A program made the translations under genes and the position numbers. This document shows, in pieces, positions 8,697 through 18,222 of a stretch of 64,000 nt of DNA. Each line of letters opens with the position of its first letter. Position 1 is the stretch's first letter. The notes beneath the pieces were generated by a model. It was not told where the DNA came from and ran no database searches. It saw only the letters and a program-made list of their open reading frames with translations. The stretch is taken from assembly GCF_027857615.1 (NCBI RefSeq), contig NZ_JAQIFT010000057.1, positions 1 to 64,000 on the forward strand, written 5' to 3'. The stretch comes from Holtiella tumoricola (GTDB lineage Bacteria > Bacillota > Clostridia > Lachnospirales > Cellulosilyticaceae).

Positions 8697-9215
8697 TTAT
8701 AAGCCTAAGTCTCTTCTTACTTCTTTTAAATAATCTACTCCATTCACTATATAGATATAGTTAAATGGATCTATTTCTATAGCAACTTTCCCATCGAGCA
8801 CCATTTTGTAGTAAAGTACACTGAATTCATTTACACTTTCTGTACTTGCTCCACCTTCCATTTTGCCTGGAGAAAACTTTTTAGGAATCACACGAACAAT
8901 GTGTTTGACTGCAACTGTTTTAAGTTTTCCCTCTACATTATCAAATCTCTGTATTGAACCTCTAAAATCTAATGCATGTGTCACTGGTGCTGCTAGTTCA
9001 ATTAAATCCCCACATACACTTCGCCAGTTAACGGTCATACTCATTGCCCCTATATGCCCAAGTGTCGGCAAATCTACCTCCCCTGAAATACCAGCTCCTT
9101 TAATCGTATCTGACATGGCTTCAATATCAGGTAGTTCTACATCTGCAATACCTAACATATCTTTCCCATCTTTAAAAGCCCTTAAGGCTATGAGCTTATC
9201 TGGAATTTTACTCAT
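8697..9215 (-). CDS. Major tail tube protein (gpFII)
   Basis: This 172-residue protein fits the P2 gpFII tail tube family. The segments KGAGISGEVDLPTLGHIGAMSMTVNWRS and YYKMVLDGKVAIEIDPFNYIYIVNGVDYL are characteristic. It forms the inner tube through which DNA passes. It directly follows the sheath gene with an 18-base gap, so the two are likely translated in proportion. Confidence 0.93.
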   Translation of the reverse strand: MSKIPDKLIALRAFKDGKDMLGIADVELPDIEAMSDTIKGAGISGEVDLPTLGHIGAMSMTVNWRSVCGDLIELAAPVTHALDFRGSIQRFDNVEGKLKTVAVKHIVRVIPKKFSPGKMEGGASTESVNEFSVLYYKMVLDGKVAIEIDPFNYIYIVNGVDYLKEVRRDLGL

Positions 9216-9233
9216 AAATTTCTACCCCTCTTT

Positions 9234-10661
9234 CTATGCAAATAGTGCTTTCAGATATTCAACATCATATTCAAGCACGAAGTCCATTTCTCTTGCTGGT
9301 GATGGTGGTGTTACATACAAGTGGAACTTAACCTTTCCATCCATAATAGCTGTTGAAGGATTCTCTTCTTCAAGAAACTCCACACGTCCACCTAATATAT
9401 ATCCACTAGCTGTTAAACCATTTAGCCAAATATTAACGCTATCGATTACCGTATCAACTAAACGTCTTGTAATAGGTCCATCTACTTTTTGCCAAAATGT
9501 TTGTATAATGGTCGTTCCTATCCAATAGAACATTCGCTTTACAGAAATAAATGCATCTTTAGGATCTGTGACGGATGGATAACATGATGTACGATTGCCC
9601 CAAGCTTTCCAACCACCACTAAAGTTAATGGCTGTTACTATCCCTTGTCCATTAAGATAATTTGCTTGGTCTATACCTAGGATAACCTCTTTACCTGATT
9701 TGCCTACTAAACCATTAATCTGTAAGTTGTGATTTGATGGTGACACATAAGGCACTCCATCATGTGAAGCATCTACTTTACACATCAGACCAGCTAATTG
9801 TGTACTCATATGATAGACTGCATCTCCTAGCCTCACTTTTGGCCAACATACAATTTGATTTTCATAGACATAGTTATTAGATGTTTTCCACTGTGCAACC
9901 TCTGAATAGTTACCTACTTGCTCTACTGGAATGTCTGTAAGTGCCATACACTTAAAATAACCATTAATATTACTTGCTTTACTTACCATAACTGCTGCTA
10001 CAGTTGGTTCTGTACTAAATTTAGGGGATAATAATTGCCCTGGTACCAGCCCAAATCTAGGAAGTACCTCATTAACAAGTTCAAGCCCTGTTAATTTACC
10101 CTCACCACTAATGCCACCAATAATATCATCACTTATTACAGTGTTTGGTGTTAATTTTTTATAGGCAACTTTCACTTCTTGTAGACTACCTCTAATAATA
10201 GAAATGATAAGTTCTCCAGTTCCATTAAAAGCGATCTCATAGTCCTCTCCTAATGTAAGTGCTGTATCACCTTCTCCTTTTACAATAAGTGTAGATGTAA
10301 TGACAGGATCACTGAGAATGACTTCTCCATCTATTACTTGTTTTGGTGCTTCTGGAACATCTTCTTTATGCTGTGTTGCATCAAGTACATTGATCAATAC
10401 CACCGGTGCGACACTAAAGAGTGTAAAATGTGATTTCATAAACTCACATAATGTATAACTTTCAAAGTCATCACTGTATCCAAAAGCTTCAACTGCTTCT
10501 TTGTATGTATAACATAATACAGGTTCATTCACCTTTGGACTTTTGGCAAGATGAATAGGTGCTGTTCCCACTACAACGGGTAGTCCTGCTAATGCTTCTA
10601 CAGGTGGTATTAAACTTGTTGGCACTTCCGATACATAAACACCATGTCTATATCCGCTCAT
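9234..10661 (-). CDS. Contractile tail sheath protein (gpFI)
   Basis: The 475-residue protein carries the sheath pattern: MSGYRHGVYVSEVPTSL at the start, a GLVPGQLLSP segment, PYVSPSNH, WKAWGNRTSCYPS and a C-terminal handshake region ending EYDVEYLKALF. The family drives tail contraction and defines the phage as a myovirus. The ATG has AGGAGG before it. Confidence 0.95.
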   Translation of the reverse strand: MSGYRHGVYVSEVPTSLIPPVEALAGLPVVVGTAPIHLAKSPKVNEPVLCYTYKEAVEAFGYSDDFESYTLCEFMKSHFTLFSVAPVVLINVLDATQHKEDVPEAPKQVIDGEVILSDPVITSTLIVKGEGDTALTLGEDYEIAFNGTGELIISIIRGSLQEVKVAYKKLTPNTVISDDIIGGISGEGKLTGLELVNEVLPRFGLVPGQLLSPKFSTEPTVAAVMVSKASNINGYFKCMALTDIPVEQVGNYSEVAQWKTSNNYVYENQIVCWPKVRLGDAVYHMSTQLAGLMCKVDASHDGVPYVSPSNHNLQINGLVGKSGKEVILGIDQANYLNGQGIVTAINFSGGWKAWGNRTSCYPSVTDPKDAFISVKRMFYWIGTTIIQTFWQKVDGPITRRLVDTVIDSVNIWLNGLTASGYILGGRVEFLEEENPSTAIMDGKVKFHLYVTPPSPAREMDFVLEYDVEYLKALFA

Positions 10662-10662
10662 C

Positions 10663-10932
10663 TTATCTACCTCCTAAATAGTTCATAATTTCCATATATT
10701 TTTGTTGCTCAAAGCTTCCTTTTACTGCAAGTTTTAAACGTGTATGATTAAGCTTATTAATGGGCACTATTAATTTGCTAATAGCTGGACATGACTCAAT
10801 ATGCATTTTTATAATATTGTTCTGTCCGTTTATAACTGCAAATTGATTAAGTCCCGGCAAGTTCGGCCCACAATAAATCCTTTTATCAGGTGTCTTGTCA
10901 CTCGTTTCTTTCTTACTCTTTACACTGGCCAT
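10663..10932 (-). CDS. Small phage protein between head-tail and sheath genes, unknown
   Basis: The 89-residue protein has a charged start and a core (IYCGPNLPGLNQFAVINGQ) that I cannot assign to a named family. It overlaps the tail-terminator-like gene by 13 bases and is followed by the sheath gene after one base, so it is a genuine member of the operon. Proteins of this size and place are common in P2-like phages of Firmicutes; a neck or sheath-initiation role would be a guess. Confidence 0.75.
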   Translation of the reverse strand: MASVKSKKETSDKTPDKRIYCGPNLPGLNQFAVINGQNNIIKMHIESCPAISKLIVPINKLNHTRLKLAVKGSFEQQKYMEIMNYLGGR

Positions 10933-11381
10933 GGGGCTTCATCTCCTTCCATCTCTATTCGAGGTACCGTTAATTCTAATTCCATCATTCCAACATAGTA
11001 TGGAAATGGTTGTTCTTCTGGAATCGTACACTTAATAGGGAACTCTACTGTATAGAAATCAAAACTCTGCTTCTTCAGTATCTCTCGCTTAATAACCTCC
11101 ATACAATGAAGGATATCCATCCATCCTTCACTATCCTCACTATAAGCTCCAAACAGTATTTTAATATTTACTGTTGCCGATTCTTCGTTCACTTGATCCT
11201 TCAAGTAGCGTATTACAATGTATGGAAAATCTTCTTTTTCTTCTCCATACTCATTTTCTTCTAAGTATCCTAGCTTAACTTGTGGCATTTTACTTTGATT
11301 TGTTTTTGTAAGAAGTCGCTCATTACGAGCAACCTCTTCAATAAATGATTTAAAGTTATTCAGTGTATTATAAATGGTCAT
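10920..11381 (-). CDS. Probable tail terminator / head-tail completion protein
   Basis: The 153-residue protein begins with a helix (MTIYNTLNNFKSFIEEVA), then KEDFPYIVIRYLKDQ and a series of strands ending in YYVGMMELELTVPRIE. That helix-then-beta layout and its position between the joining protein and sheath fit tail terminator proteins of the lambda gpU/HK97 gp10 kind, but the family was not recognised with certainty. It ends GDEAPWPV, and its stop codon lies inside the next gene. Confidence 0.7.
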   Translation of the reverse strand: MTIYNTLNNFKSFIEEVARNERLLTKTNQSKMPQVKLGYLEENEYGEEKEDFPYIVIRYLKDQVNEESATVNIKILFGAYSEDSEGWMDILHCMEVIKREILKKQSFDFYTVEFPIKCTIPEEQPFPYYVGMMELELTVPRIEMEGDEAPWPV

Positions 11382-11396
11382 CTATACCCTCTTTTA

Positions 11397-11714
11397 CTAT
11401 GAATAATTCTTACCTAATGTTATTTTGTATGCATTCATTAATGATTCGCATTCCATGACGTAGTGAAGTTCATTATTCATTTTAATTTTCTGACCTTCTT
11501 GAGGTCTTGTTTTGAAGTATTGTTTTTGAGCTAGGAAGATAATTTCTCCTACATAGGTTCCTTCAGCTTCTTTAATCTTGCGCTCTTTTAGCTCATCTTT
11601 GCAGTTAATAATAGGTATGCTTTGTTCTCCAATAAGCACTTGCTCAGCAAATTCATTGCAATTAAAAAAAGCAGCCTCATCTTTTTGAAGTTGCTCTCTA
11701 AAATTTAATGCCAT
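11397..11714 (-). CDS. Probable head-tail joining protein
   Basis: The ATG at 11714 is preceded by AGGTGA five bases away; an upstream GTG is less likely. The 105-residue product begins MALNFREQLQKDEAAFFN and has the beta-rich pattern of small head-tail joining proteins similar to lambda gpFII. It lies two genes after the capsid gene, in the neck block. Assignment depends mainly on size and order. Confidence 0.65.
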   Translation of the reverse strand: MALNFREQLQKDEAAFFNCNEFAEQVLIGEQSIPIINCKDELKERKIKEAEGTYVGEIIFLAQKQYFKTRPQEGQKIKMNNELHYVMECESLMNAYKITLGKNYS

Positions 11715-11715
11715 G

Positions 11716-12048
11716 TTATTCACCTAGACTTTCTTTCTCACCTATGTAATCAAGTATTGAATCTACTATTTCTGGGTTTTTCATTTCCTTTGATACTTCG
11801 ATTCCTATTTTAAGGCCATACTGAATAAGCTCCTCTTTGTTCATCTTCTTCAGGGTCTTCTCATCAAGGTAATCAACTTCTTGTACCTTGTCATCATCTT
11901 CGAGCCTATCTACTATTTCTATAACTGCTTCTTTAACAAGACGTTCAGCTTCTTTTTCATCCAGTACAATGCTACTTCCCTTCTCATAAACTTTACGTAT
12001 GCCTTCTTCTCTTGTCGTAATAGAGGCTAACACTTTACATTTCACCAT
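11716..12048 (-). CDS. Phage protein with HeH/LEM-like (SAP-like) C-terminus
   Basis: The ATG at 12048 has AGGAGGG nearby; a TTG three bases before it is ignored. The 110-residue protein has an N-terminal beta segment with an acidic helix (LDEKEAERLVKEAVIE). Its C-terminus (LDEKTLKKMNKEELIQYGLKIGIEVS) has the helix-extended-helix pattern of HeH/LEM domains, which occur in small proteins next to phage capsid genes. A role as head-tail connector is inferred from location. Confidence 0.7.
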   Translation of the reverse strand: MVKCKVLASITTREEGIRKVYEKGSSIVLDEKEAERLVKEAVIEIVDRLEDDDKVQEVDYLDEKTLKKMNKEELIQYGLKIGIEVSKEMKNPEIVDSILDYIGEKESLGE

Positions 12049-12060
12049 CAATCATCCCTC

Positions 12061-13092
12061 CTAGTTTCCTGCTGTAACAGTTGCTACATACCAACTATCT
12101 ACATCATTTGGTTTTGGAAGTGGTCTTGATGTTAAACGTACTGTCTTAATATTATTTCTTGGATCAGCAAGTACTTGTGGTACAATTTCAGCTTCATAGG
12201 TCATAAAGTCCTCTCCTTCAAGTTGTGTAACAGAACCATATTCAAATGAACCCACTTCCTCTGGAAGTAACATAAGCTTACCAGCTGGCAACATTGGTTG
12301 CTCTACACCATTATCATCTACGAACCATTCATCATAGCTATAAATATCTAAATCAAGTTCTACTAGTCGTCCAAGGAATGTAAGAGATGGATCTATAATA
12401 CGTGGTTCAATCTTAATATTTGAAGCATTAATAAGTTGTCTTTCTTGATTTACTTTTGGATGTACCTTAAATGTTTGATAGACATCATTTGCCATAATAC
12501 ATACTGTAGGTGCTTTTCCAGTAGCTTTAATAATAGCTCTTCTCCATGTTGCTAAATCTTCAATAGGATTTGATGTAGCTGCAGTCCAAAGTGCTTCACC
12601 AGAAAGTGTTGTCTTATTAGTGAAATTGAAATCAATTTCTACGTCAACTCCATCTTCTTCATCTTGAACGTTAATAGCTCCTGTTAAAAGAATTTCACGT
12701 GCCATCCATTCTTTTCTACGTTGAATAGCTTCTTCAAGCTCCGTCATATCTCTTCCAAGTAACTCTACTGCACGTTCTTCTGGTGATTTATTTGAATAAA
12801 TACTTTCACCAAAACCTTTTTTACTGATATCATCAATTGTCATTGGACGTTCTGGTGCAAGCTTAGGTGTTTGAAGAAGTTTAGTCGTTGAACCACTTCG
12901 TTTCATGACCTTTCCACCTACACGTGGGGCAACAAATGGTGCCATCGTACGCTTACCTTTTTTGATTTCTAATTGTAAAATTTCAGCTACATGTGTATTG
13001 CTTACTGGGAAAAAGCTTGTGAAGAAACTTCCAATAGGTTTTCTTAAATCTAATGCTTGAAGCATTTCAATCGTAGTAAATTTTTGTGACAT
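12061..13092 (-). CDS. Major capsid protein, lambda gpE family
   Basis: At 343 residues the protein matches the phage major capsid protein E family: TIEMLQALDLRKPIGSFFTSFFPVS at the start, FVAPRVGGKVMKRSGS, and PMTIDDISKKGFGES, followed by an EEAIQRRKEWMAREILLTG helix. It follows the decoration protein with one intervening base and precedes neck genes. It is expected to be the most abundant product of the late operon. Confidence 0.94.
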   Translation of the reverse strand: MSQKFTTIEMLQALDLRKPIGSFFTSFFPVSNTHVAEILQLEIKKGKRTMAPFVAPRVGGKVMKRSGSTTKLLQTPKLAPERPMTIDDISKKGFGESIYSNKSPEERAVELLGRDMTELEEAIQRRKEWMAREILLTGAINVQDEEDGVDVEIDFNFTNKTTLSGEALWTAATSNPIEDLATWRRAIIKATGKAPTVCIMANDVYQTFKVHPKVNQERQLINASNIKIEPRIIDPSLTFLGRLVELDLDIYSYDEWFVDDNGVEQPMLPAGKLMLLPEEVGSFEYGSVTQLEGEDFMTYEAEIVPQVLADPRNNIKTVRLTSRPLPKPNDVDSWYVATVTAGN

Positions 13093-13093
13093 A

Positions 13094-13462
13094 TTAATTT
13101 CCTCCCTTAACAGTATCTAAGTACATACCTAATTTTTTCATTTCATATTCGTAATCCTTATATGATGTGCCTGAAATACAACTTAGAGCCTCTTGATTAA
13201 AATGTCCTGTGATATACACCGTTGCAATCGTATCAGCTTCAGCATTCACATCATCCGTCAAGATACCTACTAGCTTATGGTCTGTTTTTGTCTTGTCTGC
13301 TACTTCACCTTTCCCAGTACTTGCATCTGCAATAATAATTGCACCTCTTTTAGCATTGGTACCAGCTACTAAAGTAATCCCTTGTGTAAGCGCTGTGACA
13401 CTACCACTTATAAATAAATGATCTGGTGTAAATGTATCTCCATCTTGAACTAACTTGGCCAT
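13094..13462 (-). CDS. Head decoration protein, lambda gpD family
   Basis: The 122-residue protein matches the gpD family, with the core ITLVAGTNAKRGAIIIAD and KLVGILTDDVNAEADTIATVYITGHFNQEAL. In lambda, trimers of gpD stabilise the capsid after expansion. It is placed between the protease/scaffold gene and the capsid gene, as in lambda (C-Nu3-D-E). Confidence 0.93.
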   Translation of the reverse strand: MAKLVQDGDTFTPDHLFISGSVTALTQGITLVAGTNAKRGAIIIADASTGKGEVADKTKTDHKLVGILTDDVNAEADTIATVYITGHFNQEALSCISGTSYKDYEYEMKKLGMYLDTVKGGN

Positions 13463-13463
13463 C

Positions 13464-13829
13464 TTATTTCACTCTCCTTTTATCTTTGTTAAGTGCATTA
13501 CTTAGTGCACTCACTTTTTCTTTAATTTGTTCTTCAGGGTCTAGCTCCTTACATTCTGCAGTAACATTATCTCCACCTGAATTTTTCGCATCTTCATTAA
13601 GATTTGTTAAGAACTGGGATGCATTTTGCTGTTGATTTTGTAGTGCTTGGAAGGCTAGTTCTTTTGCATCCATAGGCTCTTCAAACTTAGCTTTTGCCAC
13701 AAGTTCCTTGCCAATAGTTGCCGAGATATTTTCAATCGCTTTGATACGTTCTCTTTCCTCTTGCTTTGCCTCATTTTTAATTTGTTCTACTAGCTGTGGG
13801 TGATTTGCTTTAATTTCTTCTAATGTCAT
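13464..13829 (-). CDS. Nested scaffold protein from internal start (Nu3-like)
   Basis: Inside the protease gene, in the same frame, an ATG at 13829 (codon 252) is preceded by GAAGGGAGTAGTACA, a good ribosome site. Translation from it gives 121 residues of Glu/Lys/Gln-rich helix starting MTLEEIKANHP, the form expected for a capsid scaffold. Lambda Nu3 arises in just this way. That it is really used here is inferred. Confidence 0.6.
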   Translation of the reverse strand: MTLEEIKANHPQLVEQIKNEAKQEERERIKAIENISATIGKELVAKAKFEEPMDAKELAFQALQNQQQNASQFLTNLNEDAKNSGGDNVTAECKELDPEEQIKEKVSALSNALNKDKRRVK

Positions 13830-14582
13830 TGTACTACTCCCTTCATTTTGATTTTCCTTAGTTAGATTTGCTGGTGCATTGCCAATTTGATTGTCTTGTG
13901 GTTCTTGTTTTATATTTACAGGTTCAAAAACTGGCATATTTTTAAACCCACTAAGGTCATGTGCTACATTGTTAACGAGTACCATGCGATTATTAAGAAT
14001 GTTATTCGTTACCTTTGTATCCTCTAATAGCTCATCACAAAAGCCTTTCTCAACTGCTTCTCGACCTGTTAACCATGTTTCAGCATCCATCATATCGGCT
14101 AACTCTAATTTACTTAATGTGGTCTTAGTACAATAAGTCTCTATGATACAATTTTTCACACTATCAAGCATCTCTTTCAGTTGTTCAAGGTCTTTTGCTT
14201 CAAAGCTATCCCATACTGTAATACTGGGATTATGTATCATAAATGCTGAACCAGGGCTAATCTTAACAGTATCTCCAGCACATGTAATAATGGTCGCTGC
14301 ACTTGCTGCAATACCTTCTATAATAATTTCTACTTTCGCTTTAAGTGTTTTTAAATGTGTAAAAATAGCTTGGGCTGCAAATACATCCCCACCTCTACTA
14401 TTGATACGGACTGTCACCTTATTTTTGTTTCTTAAGGTTTTCATATCTTTTAAAAACTCTTCTGGTGTAATCATCTGCCCTTCAGACCACCAAGGTTTAT
14501 TACTTCTGATTTCACCATATAAAATAAGTTCGCCCTCATCATTTGTAACGTTGTTGACATTCCAAAACTTCACTTTATGCAC
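13464..14582 (-). CDS. Capsid maturation protease (ClpP/S14-like) fused to scaffold
   Basis: Residues 1-190 are ClpP-like: INSRGGDVFAA, then EGIAASAATII with Ser94 as likely nucleophile, then FMIHNPS with His117, and MMDAETWLTGREAVEKGFCD, in which Asp163 or Asp166 may complete the triad. Residues 250-372 are a charged helical scaffold with an internal start. This is the lambda C/Nu3 arrangement. It overlaps the portal gene by eight bases. Confidence 0.92.
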   Translation of the reverse strand: MHKVKFWNVNNVTNDEGELILYGEIRSNKPWWSEGQMITPEEFLKDMKTLRNKNKVTVRINSRGGDVFAAQAIFTHLKTLKAKVEIIIEGIAASAATIITCAGDTVKISPGSAFMIHNPSITVWDSFEAKDLEQLKEMLDSVKNCIIETYCTKTTLSKLELADMMDAETWLTGREAVEKGFCDELLEDTKVTNNILNNRMVLVNNVAHDLSGFKNMPVFEPVNIKQEPQDNQIGNAPANLTKENQNEGSSTMTLEEIKANHPQLVEQIKNEAKQEERERIKAIENISATIGKELVAKAKFEEPMDAKELAFQALQNQQQNASQFLTNLNEDAKNSGGDNVTAECKELDPEEQIKEKVSALSNALNKDKRRVK

Positions 14583-16143
14583 CTTCCTTTCCTTTGTTGA
14601 GTTGATTCATTTTTTCCTGCTCTAGAGTAAGTTGTTCTATGTTTCTATCAAAGTCACTTCCATTAATTTCAATAGCTTCCCTTTCTCTTGTTGAAACACC
14701 TATTTCTATTCTTTTTGCAGATGCAACCACCTCCTTTACAGGGTCTAATTGTCCTGGTGCTGGTCCATTCCATTCTGCTCCGGCATAAGCTTTTCTTATG
14801 AGTGGGTTTTCAAAATATCCTGGTGCATTTATGCGCCCTCTTGCAATGGCTTCACTGAGCCATACTTCATAAATAGGCTGACAAAAATCACTTGCAAACC
14901 AATTTCTTCGCATTCTAAAAGCCTTCCACGCTTCAAGTAATGCCGCACGACTTGCTGAATAACTTGCTGTGAAAGACTTTATTAAAAGCTCATAAGGTAT
15001 TTCTAAGGCAGCACCAATATATTTACACATTGAAGAAACAAAGCCATCAAAGTTAACATTCGGTCTCTTTGGATCAGCTATCTCTATACTTTCACCTGCA
15101 CCTAAAAGGTTAATCATCCCTGGTCCCAACTTGTAGTCTGGCATATCATTCATAGTTCCACCTTCTTGAGGTAAACCTGTAAAATCATCATCTACATCCT
15201 CTGGGGAATCTGATTTAATAAATACGGTGAAAAAGCCGTTTATAACTGCTGCCATAAGCTCTGCTTCTGTATAGCGTGTTAATTGTTTAATACTTTCAAT
15301 AACTGGTGCTAAATATGGAACACCTCTATATTGCTCTGGTCTTTCTGCTTCCATCACATGAAGAATATTAGGTAGTCCTGTTTTATCTCCTATAAACTTA
15401 ATACGCTGCCATTCTTTTTTACCATTTGTTTGAGGATGTCTATTACAAATATGATAGGCTTCAACCATGCCATACTTATTAACCTCTACACCATTCAGTA
15501 ATTGATTGTCTTTATACTTAGCAGTTTGACTGACATTACCATTAGATGATGGATTACATACTCTATCTCCTTCAATAATATGTAGTTTTAAACCATATGG
15601 CATATACGGGGTAGGCTGTAGGTGGCGTATGATTGTAAAGCTATCTCCGTTCATTAACCAAGACATTAATGCAATTTGTTGTAACTCGTAAAAACTATTT
15701 AGTCCTAATGCATCACAAAACTTTGATTCTGCCCATAGATTAAACTCTTGCTCCACTTGCTTCTCCCATTGGTCTGCTTCTTCTTGTGTGATACCTAGAA
15801 GGTTGAAATCTATACGACTCTTTAATCTTAAGCCTGCTCCAATAACATTAGTTCTTGTTGTTTTAATGGCTGATATTGCTATCGGTGATGTCATACATAA
15901 ACTTCTTGAACGCTGTGTTAACAGTTGGCGATTCATTTCAATATCTTCAAATGTACCTTTACTGTCTGCCCTCCAACCCATCATAGATTTTTTTGTACGT
16001 GATGCACCTGAACCATCATATCCACTATTTAAGGGATTGATTTGTCTTGCCATACTAAGTTTTAGCCTGGCAGCCTCTCTATCTAAGGCTTTCTGTGGAT
16101 TTACAGCTTCATAGAACTTATCAATCACATTCATCATCTTCAA
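14575..16143 (-). CDS. Portal protein, lambda gpB family
   Basis: The 522-residue protein fits the lambda-type portal family: MGWRADSKGTFEDIEMNRQLLTQRSRSLCMTSPIA near the start, LRLKSRIDF, WLMNGDSFTIIRHLQP, IEGDRVCNPS, GVPYLAPVIESIKQLTRYTEAELMAAVINGFFTVFI and SYSASRAALLEAWKAFRMRRNWF. Twelve copies form the DNA entry vertex. It sits between the gpW-like and protease genes, as in lambda. Confidence 0.95.
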   Translation of the reverse strand: MKMMNVIDKFYEAVNPQKALDREAARLKLSMARQINPLNSGYDGSGASRTKKSMMGWRADSKGTFEDIEMNRQLLTQRSRSLCMTSPIAISAIKTTRTNVIGAGLRLKSRIDFNLLGITQEEADQWEKQVEQEFNLWAESKFCDALGLNSFYELQQIALMSWLMNGDSFTIIRHLQPTPYMPYGLKLHIIEGDRVCNPSSNGNVSQTAKYKDNQLLNGVEVNKYGMVEAYHICNRHPQTNGKKEWQRIKFIGDKTGLPNILHVMEAERPEQYRGVPYLAPVIESIKQLTRYTEAELMAAVINGFFTVFIKSDSPEDVDDDFTGLPQEGGTMNDMPDYKLGPGMINLLGAGESIEIADPKRPNVNFDGFVSSMCKYIGAALEIPYELLIKSFTASYSASRAALLEAWKAFRMRRNWFASDFCQPIYEVWLSEAIARGRINAPGYFENPLIRKAYAGAEWNGPAPGQLDPVKEVVASAKRIEIGVSTREREAIEINGSDFDRNIEQLTLEQEKMNQLNKGKEGA

Positions 16144-16147
16144 CCTC

Positions 16148-16363
16148 CTAATCTAATGGAATCACTCGTCTTACACGCCTGCCTTTACCATCAGCTCTTC
16201 GTATGTCATTTTCTAACTGTTTAATCTGTTTTTGAACATGAGATAAATTGGCACGGTTAAGTGTCATCCCATCAACTGTATAAGACTGATTAAGTAGTAT
16301 AGCCTGTTCTGCTTCATAGTACATTTCAAGTCTTTTTTTCTTCATTTCTAATAAGTTACTCAT
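16148..16363 (-). CDS. Head completion protein, gpW-like / DUF6148 type
   Basis: A 71-residue helical protein (LLEMKKKRLEMYYEAEQAILLNQSYTVDGMTLNRANLSHVQKQIKQLENDIRR) with the form of lambda gpW-like or DUF6148 proteins: two helices around a short 'QSYTVDG-x-TLNRA' hairpin. It lies between the terminase and portal genes, the lambda gpW position. It overlaps the terminase stop by one base. Confidence 0.85.
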   Translation of the reverse strand: MSNLLEMKKKRLEMYYEAEQAILLNQSYTVDGMTLNRANLSHVQKQIKQLENDIRRADGKGRRVRRVIPLD

Positions 16364-18222
16364 TAGATTTCAATGCCTCCCCCCACTCTTCCACGTGGTC
16401 TTATTGTTGTTTTCTTTTTTGTTTGTTTCATGTAGTTAATCCCATTATCTATTTTTTCTTGTAATGACTCCCAGTTGGGATTTAAAATCTGAACTGCTGC
16501 TGTTGCATAATTTCTAATATCTAATGGCTCATTCCTAACACCTGACTTTTTAATCCATTCAAGCTTCGACTCTCCTTTTTTGTTAACAGATATCACACGT
16601 TTTTCACTGGTTAAACCTTTCATATACTGCTCATCATAATTACGTTCTGGATTACTAGGAAAGTGACAATAACCTGGTCCCATTTCTTCTGTGTTCAATC
16701 TGGCCATAATGAGTTCTTTTCCTTGATCTACGCCTAAAATAAAAATACCAACACCATTTTTTGTGTTGGTACTCTTTTTATAGATAAGTGGATAGCCCGA
16801 ACCACCAAGCCCTTTAATCCCATAAATGCGCTTGTGCTTCTTCTCCATTTTCTTTAGGAACTTATAACAGTTATCTGTAAAGTGTCCACCTGTATCAATA
16901 CAAGTAGCTGCGATTAATAGACTATTGCCGTCACTAAAATAAAACTCTCTTTCTAGCCAATTTTCAAGTTCTGTCCATGACTCTTCTTTTTCTGGATCAC
17001 AATAAATGGTATGATATTGGATTCCCCAACTCTCATAGCCATTTCTCCACCCAACAACTTCTATCTCAAAGCGATTATCTTGAACGTCTACTCCTGCAGT
17101 TAAAACAAGCACACCATTTGGTATATCTGCATCATACTTTTCTCTTCTATCAAGAATCGTATCATCTTCTACACCTTGCCCTTTTAGTTCCCATGGCAAA
17201 CCACGAGAAGTATTTTGGAATACCTTAAGCTGCTCTACACTTCTTGTTTTCTTATAGTGTTCGTTTGCATCCTTGAAATCCTTTATAATTTCATCCCAGT
17301 GTTTCCATGGGGAAGCCATTTCATTAAGATGGAATCCTCTTTTTTTGATAGCTTCACCTTTAGCAATCCACTTTCCTGGCTGTGCTTTCCATTCCTGCTC
17401 ACTAAATCTTTCTCTACAACCTACACACTCCATTGTTAAATCTTCAAAGTGTAACCTTTCCCATTCATAAGGCTGATAAGTGCCACATGCTGGACATTCT
17501 ATAGACCATTCCTCCATAGAGCTATCATTATACTCTTGCTCTATACGAGACATTCCTTTGATAGTCGGTGTTGAAACATAGATTTTCTTTCTATTCCAAA
17601 AGGTATTGGTACGTTTTTCTGCAAGTTTAATAGGATCTCCTTCAGTTCCTGCACTGAGTGGATATCGGTCTACCTCATCACATAAGAGAATACGAATAGG
17701 TCTAGATGCAAGGCCTGCTGCTGATTGTGCACCTACAATGGTGATATGCCCTCCTGGAAATTTCTTATGCAAAATAGTATTTTCACTATCACGACTTTTA
17801 GCATCGGATATCTTTCCTTTCAATACAGGTGTATCACGAATCATAGGTGCTAACCTATCCTTACTAAATGCTTGTGCCATACCATCTGTTGGTTGCATAA
17901 CTAAAATAGGAGAAGGATCATGGTCTACACAATACCCTATCATATTTAATACAAGCTCTGTCTTACCTACTTGCGAAGAGCTCATTACAACTACAGTATC
18001 AATAGATAAATCACTTATAGCATCCATGATTTCTCTTTGATAAGGTGCTCTATCTGTATTCCAACGACCTGGTTCTGCTGAAGCTTCTGCTGATAATCTT
18101 CTATTCTCATCCGCCCACTGGCTTACGGTTAACTTAGGAGGAGGAGACATGACTTTTGCGATTCTACTAAAAAGACATAAGGTCTTATAGTTGATTTTCT
18201 TCTTCGTTAAGGCCATATCCAT
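16363..18222 (-). CDS. Terminase large subunit, lambda gpA family
   Basis: The start is placed at the ATG at 18222 because AAGGAG lies six bases before it; the open frame extends 18 bases further without a ribosome site. The 619-residue product has a Walker A-like SSSQVGKTE at about residues 81-89 and a Walker B RILLCDEVDRYP at about 178-187. A zinc-binding CPACG...CVGC pair lies near the middle, and the C-terminal nuclease region includes VLTAGVDVQDNRFEIEVVGW. GpA-type terminases usually cut at cos sites. It overlaps the small subunit gene by 38 bases. Confidence 0.95.
   Translation of the reverse strand: MDMALTKKKINYKTLCLFSRIAKVMSPPPKLTVSQWADENRRLSAEASAEPGRWNTDRAPYQREIMDAISDLSIDTVVVMSSSQVGKTELVLNMIGYCVDHDPSPILVMQPTDGMAQAFSKDRLAPMIRDTPVLKGKISDAKSRDSENTILHKKFPGGHITIVGAQSAAGLASRPIRILLCDEVDRYPLSAGTEGDPIKLAEKRTNTFWNRKKIYVSTPTIKGMSRIEQEYNDSSMEEWSIECPACGTYQPYEWERLHFEDLTMECVGCRERFSEQEWKAQPGKWIAKGEAIKKRGFHLNEMASPWKHWDEIIKDFKDANEHYKKTRSVEQLKVFQNTSRGLPWELKGQGVEDDTILDRREKYDADIPNGVLVLTAGVDVQDNRFEIEVVGWRNGYESWGIQYHTIYCDPEKEESWTELENWLEREFYFSDGNSLLIAATCIDTGGHFTDNCYKFLKKMEKKHKRIYGIKGLGGSGYPLIYKKSTNTKNGVGIFILGVDQGKELIMARLNTEEMGPGYCHFPSNPERNYDEQYMKGLTSEKRVISVNKKGESKLEWIKKSGVRNEPLDIRNYATAAVQILNPNWESLQEKIDNGINYMKQTKKKTTIRPRGRVGGGIEI

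Noticed and set aside
8863..9528. 221-codon plus-strand frame across sheath and tube genes
   Set aside because: Covers two well-supported genes on the other strand and lacks a start signal.
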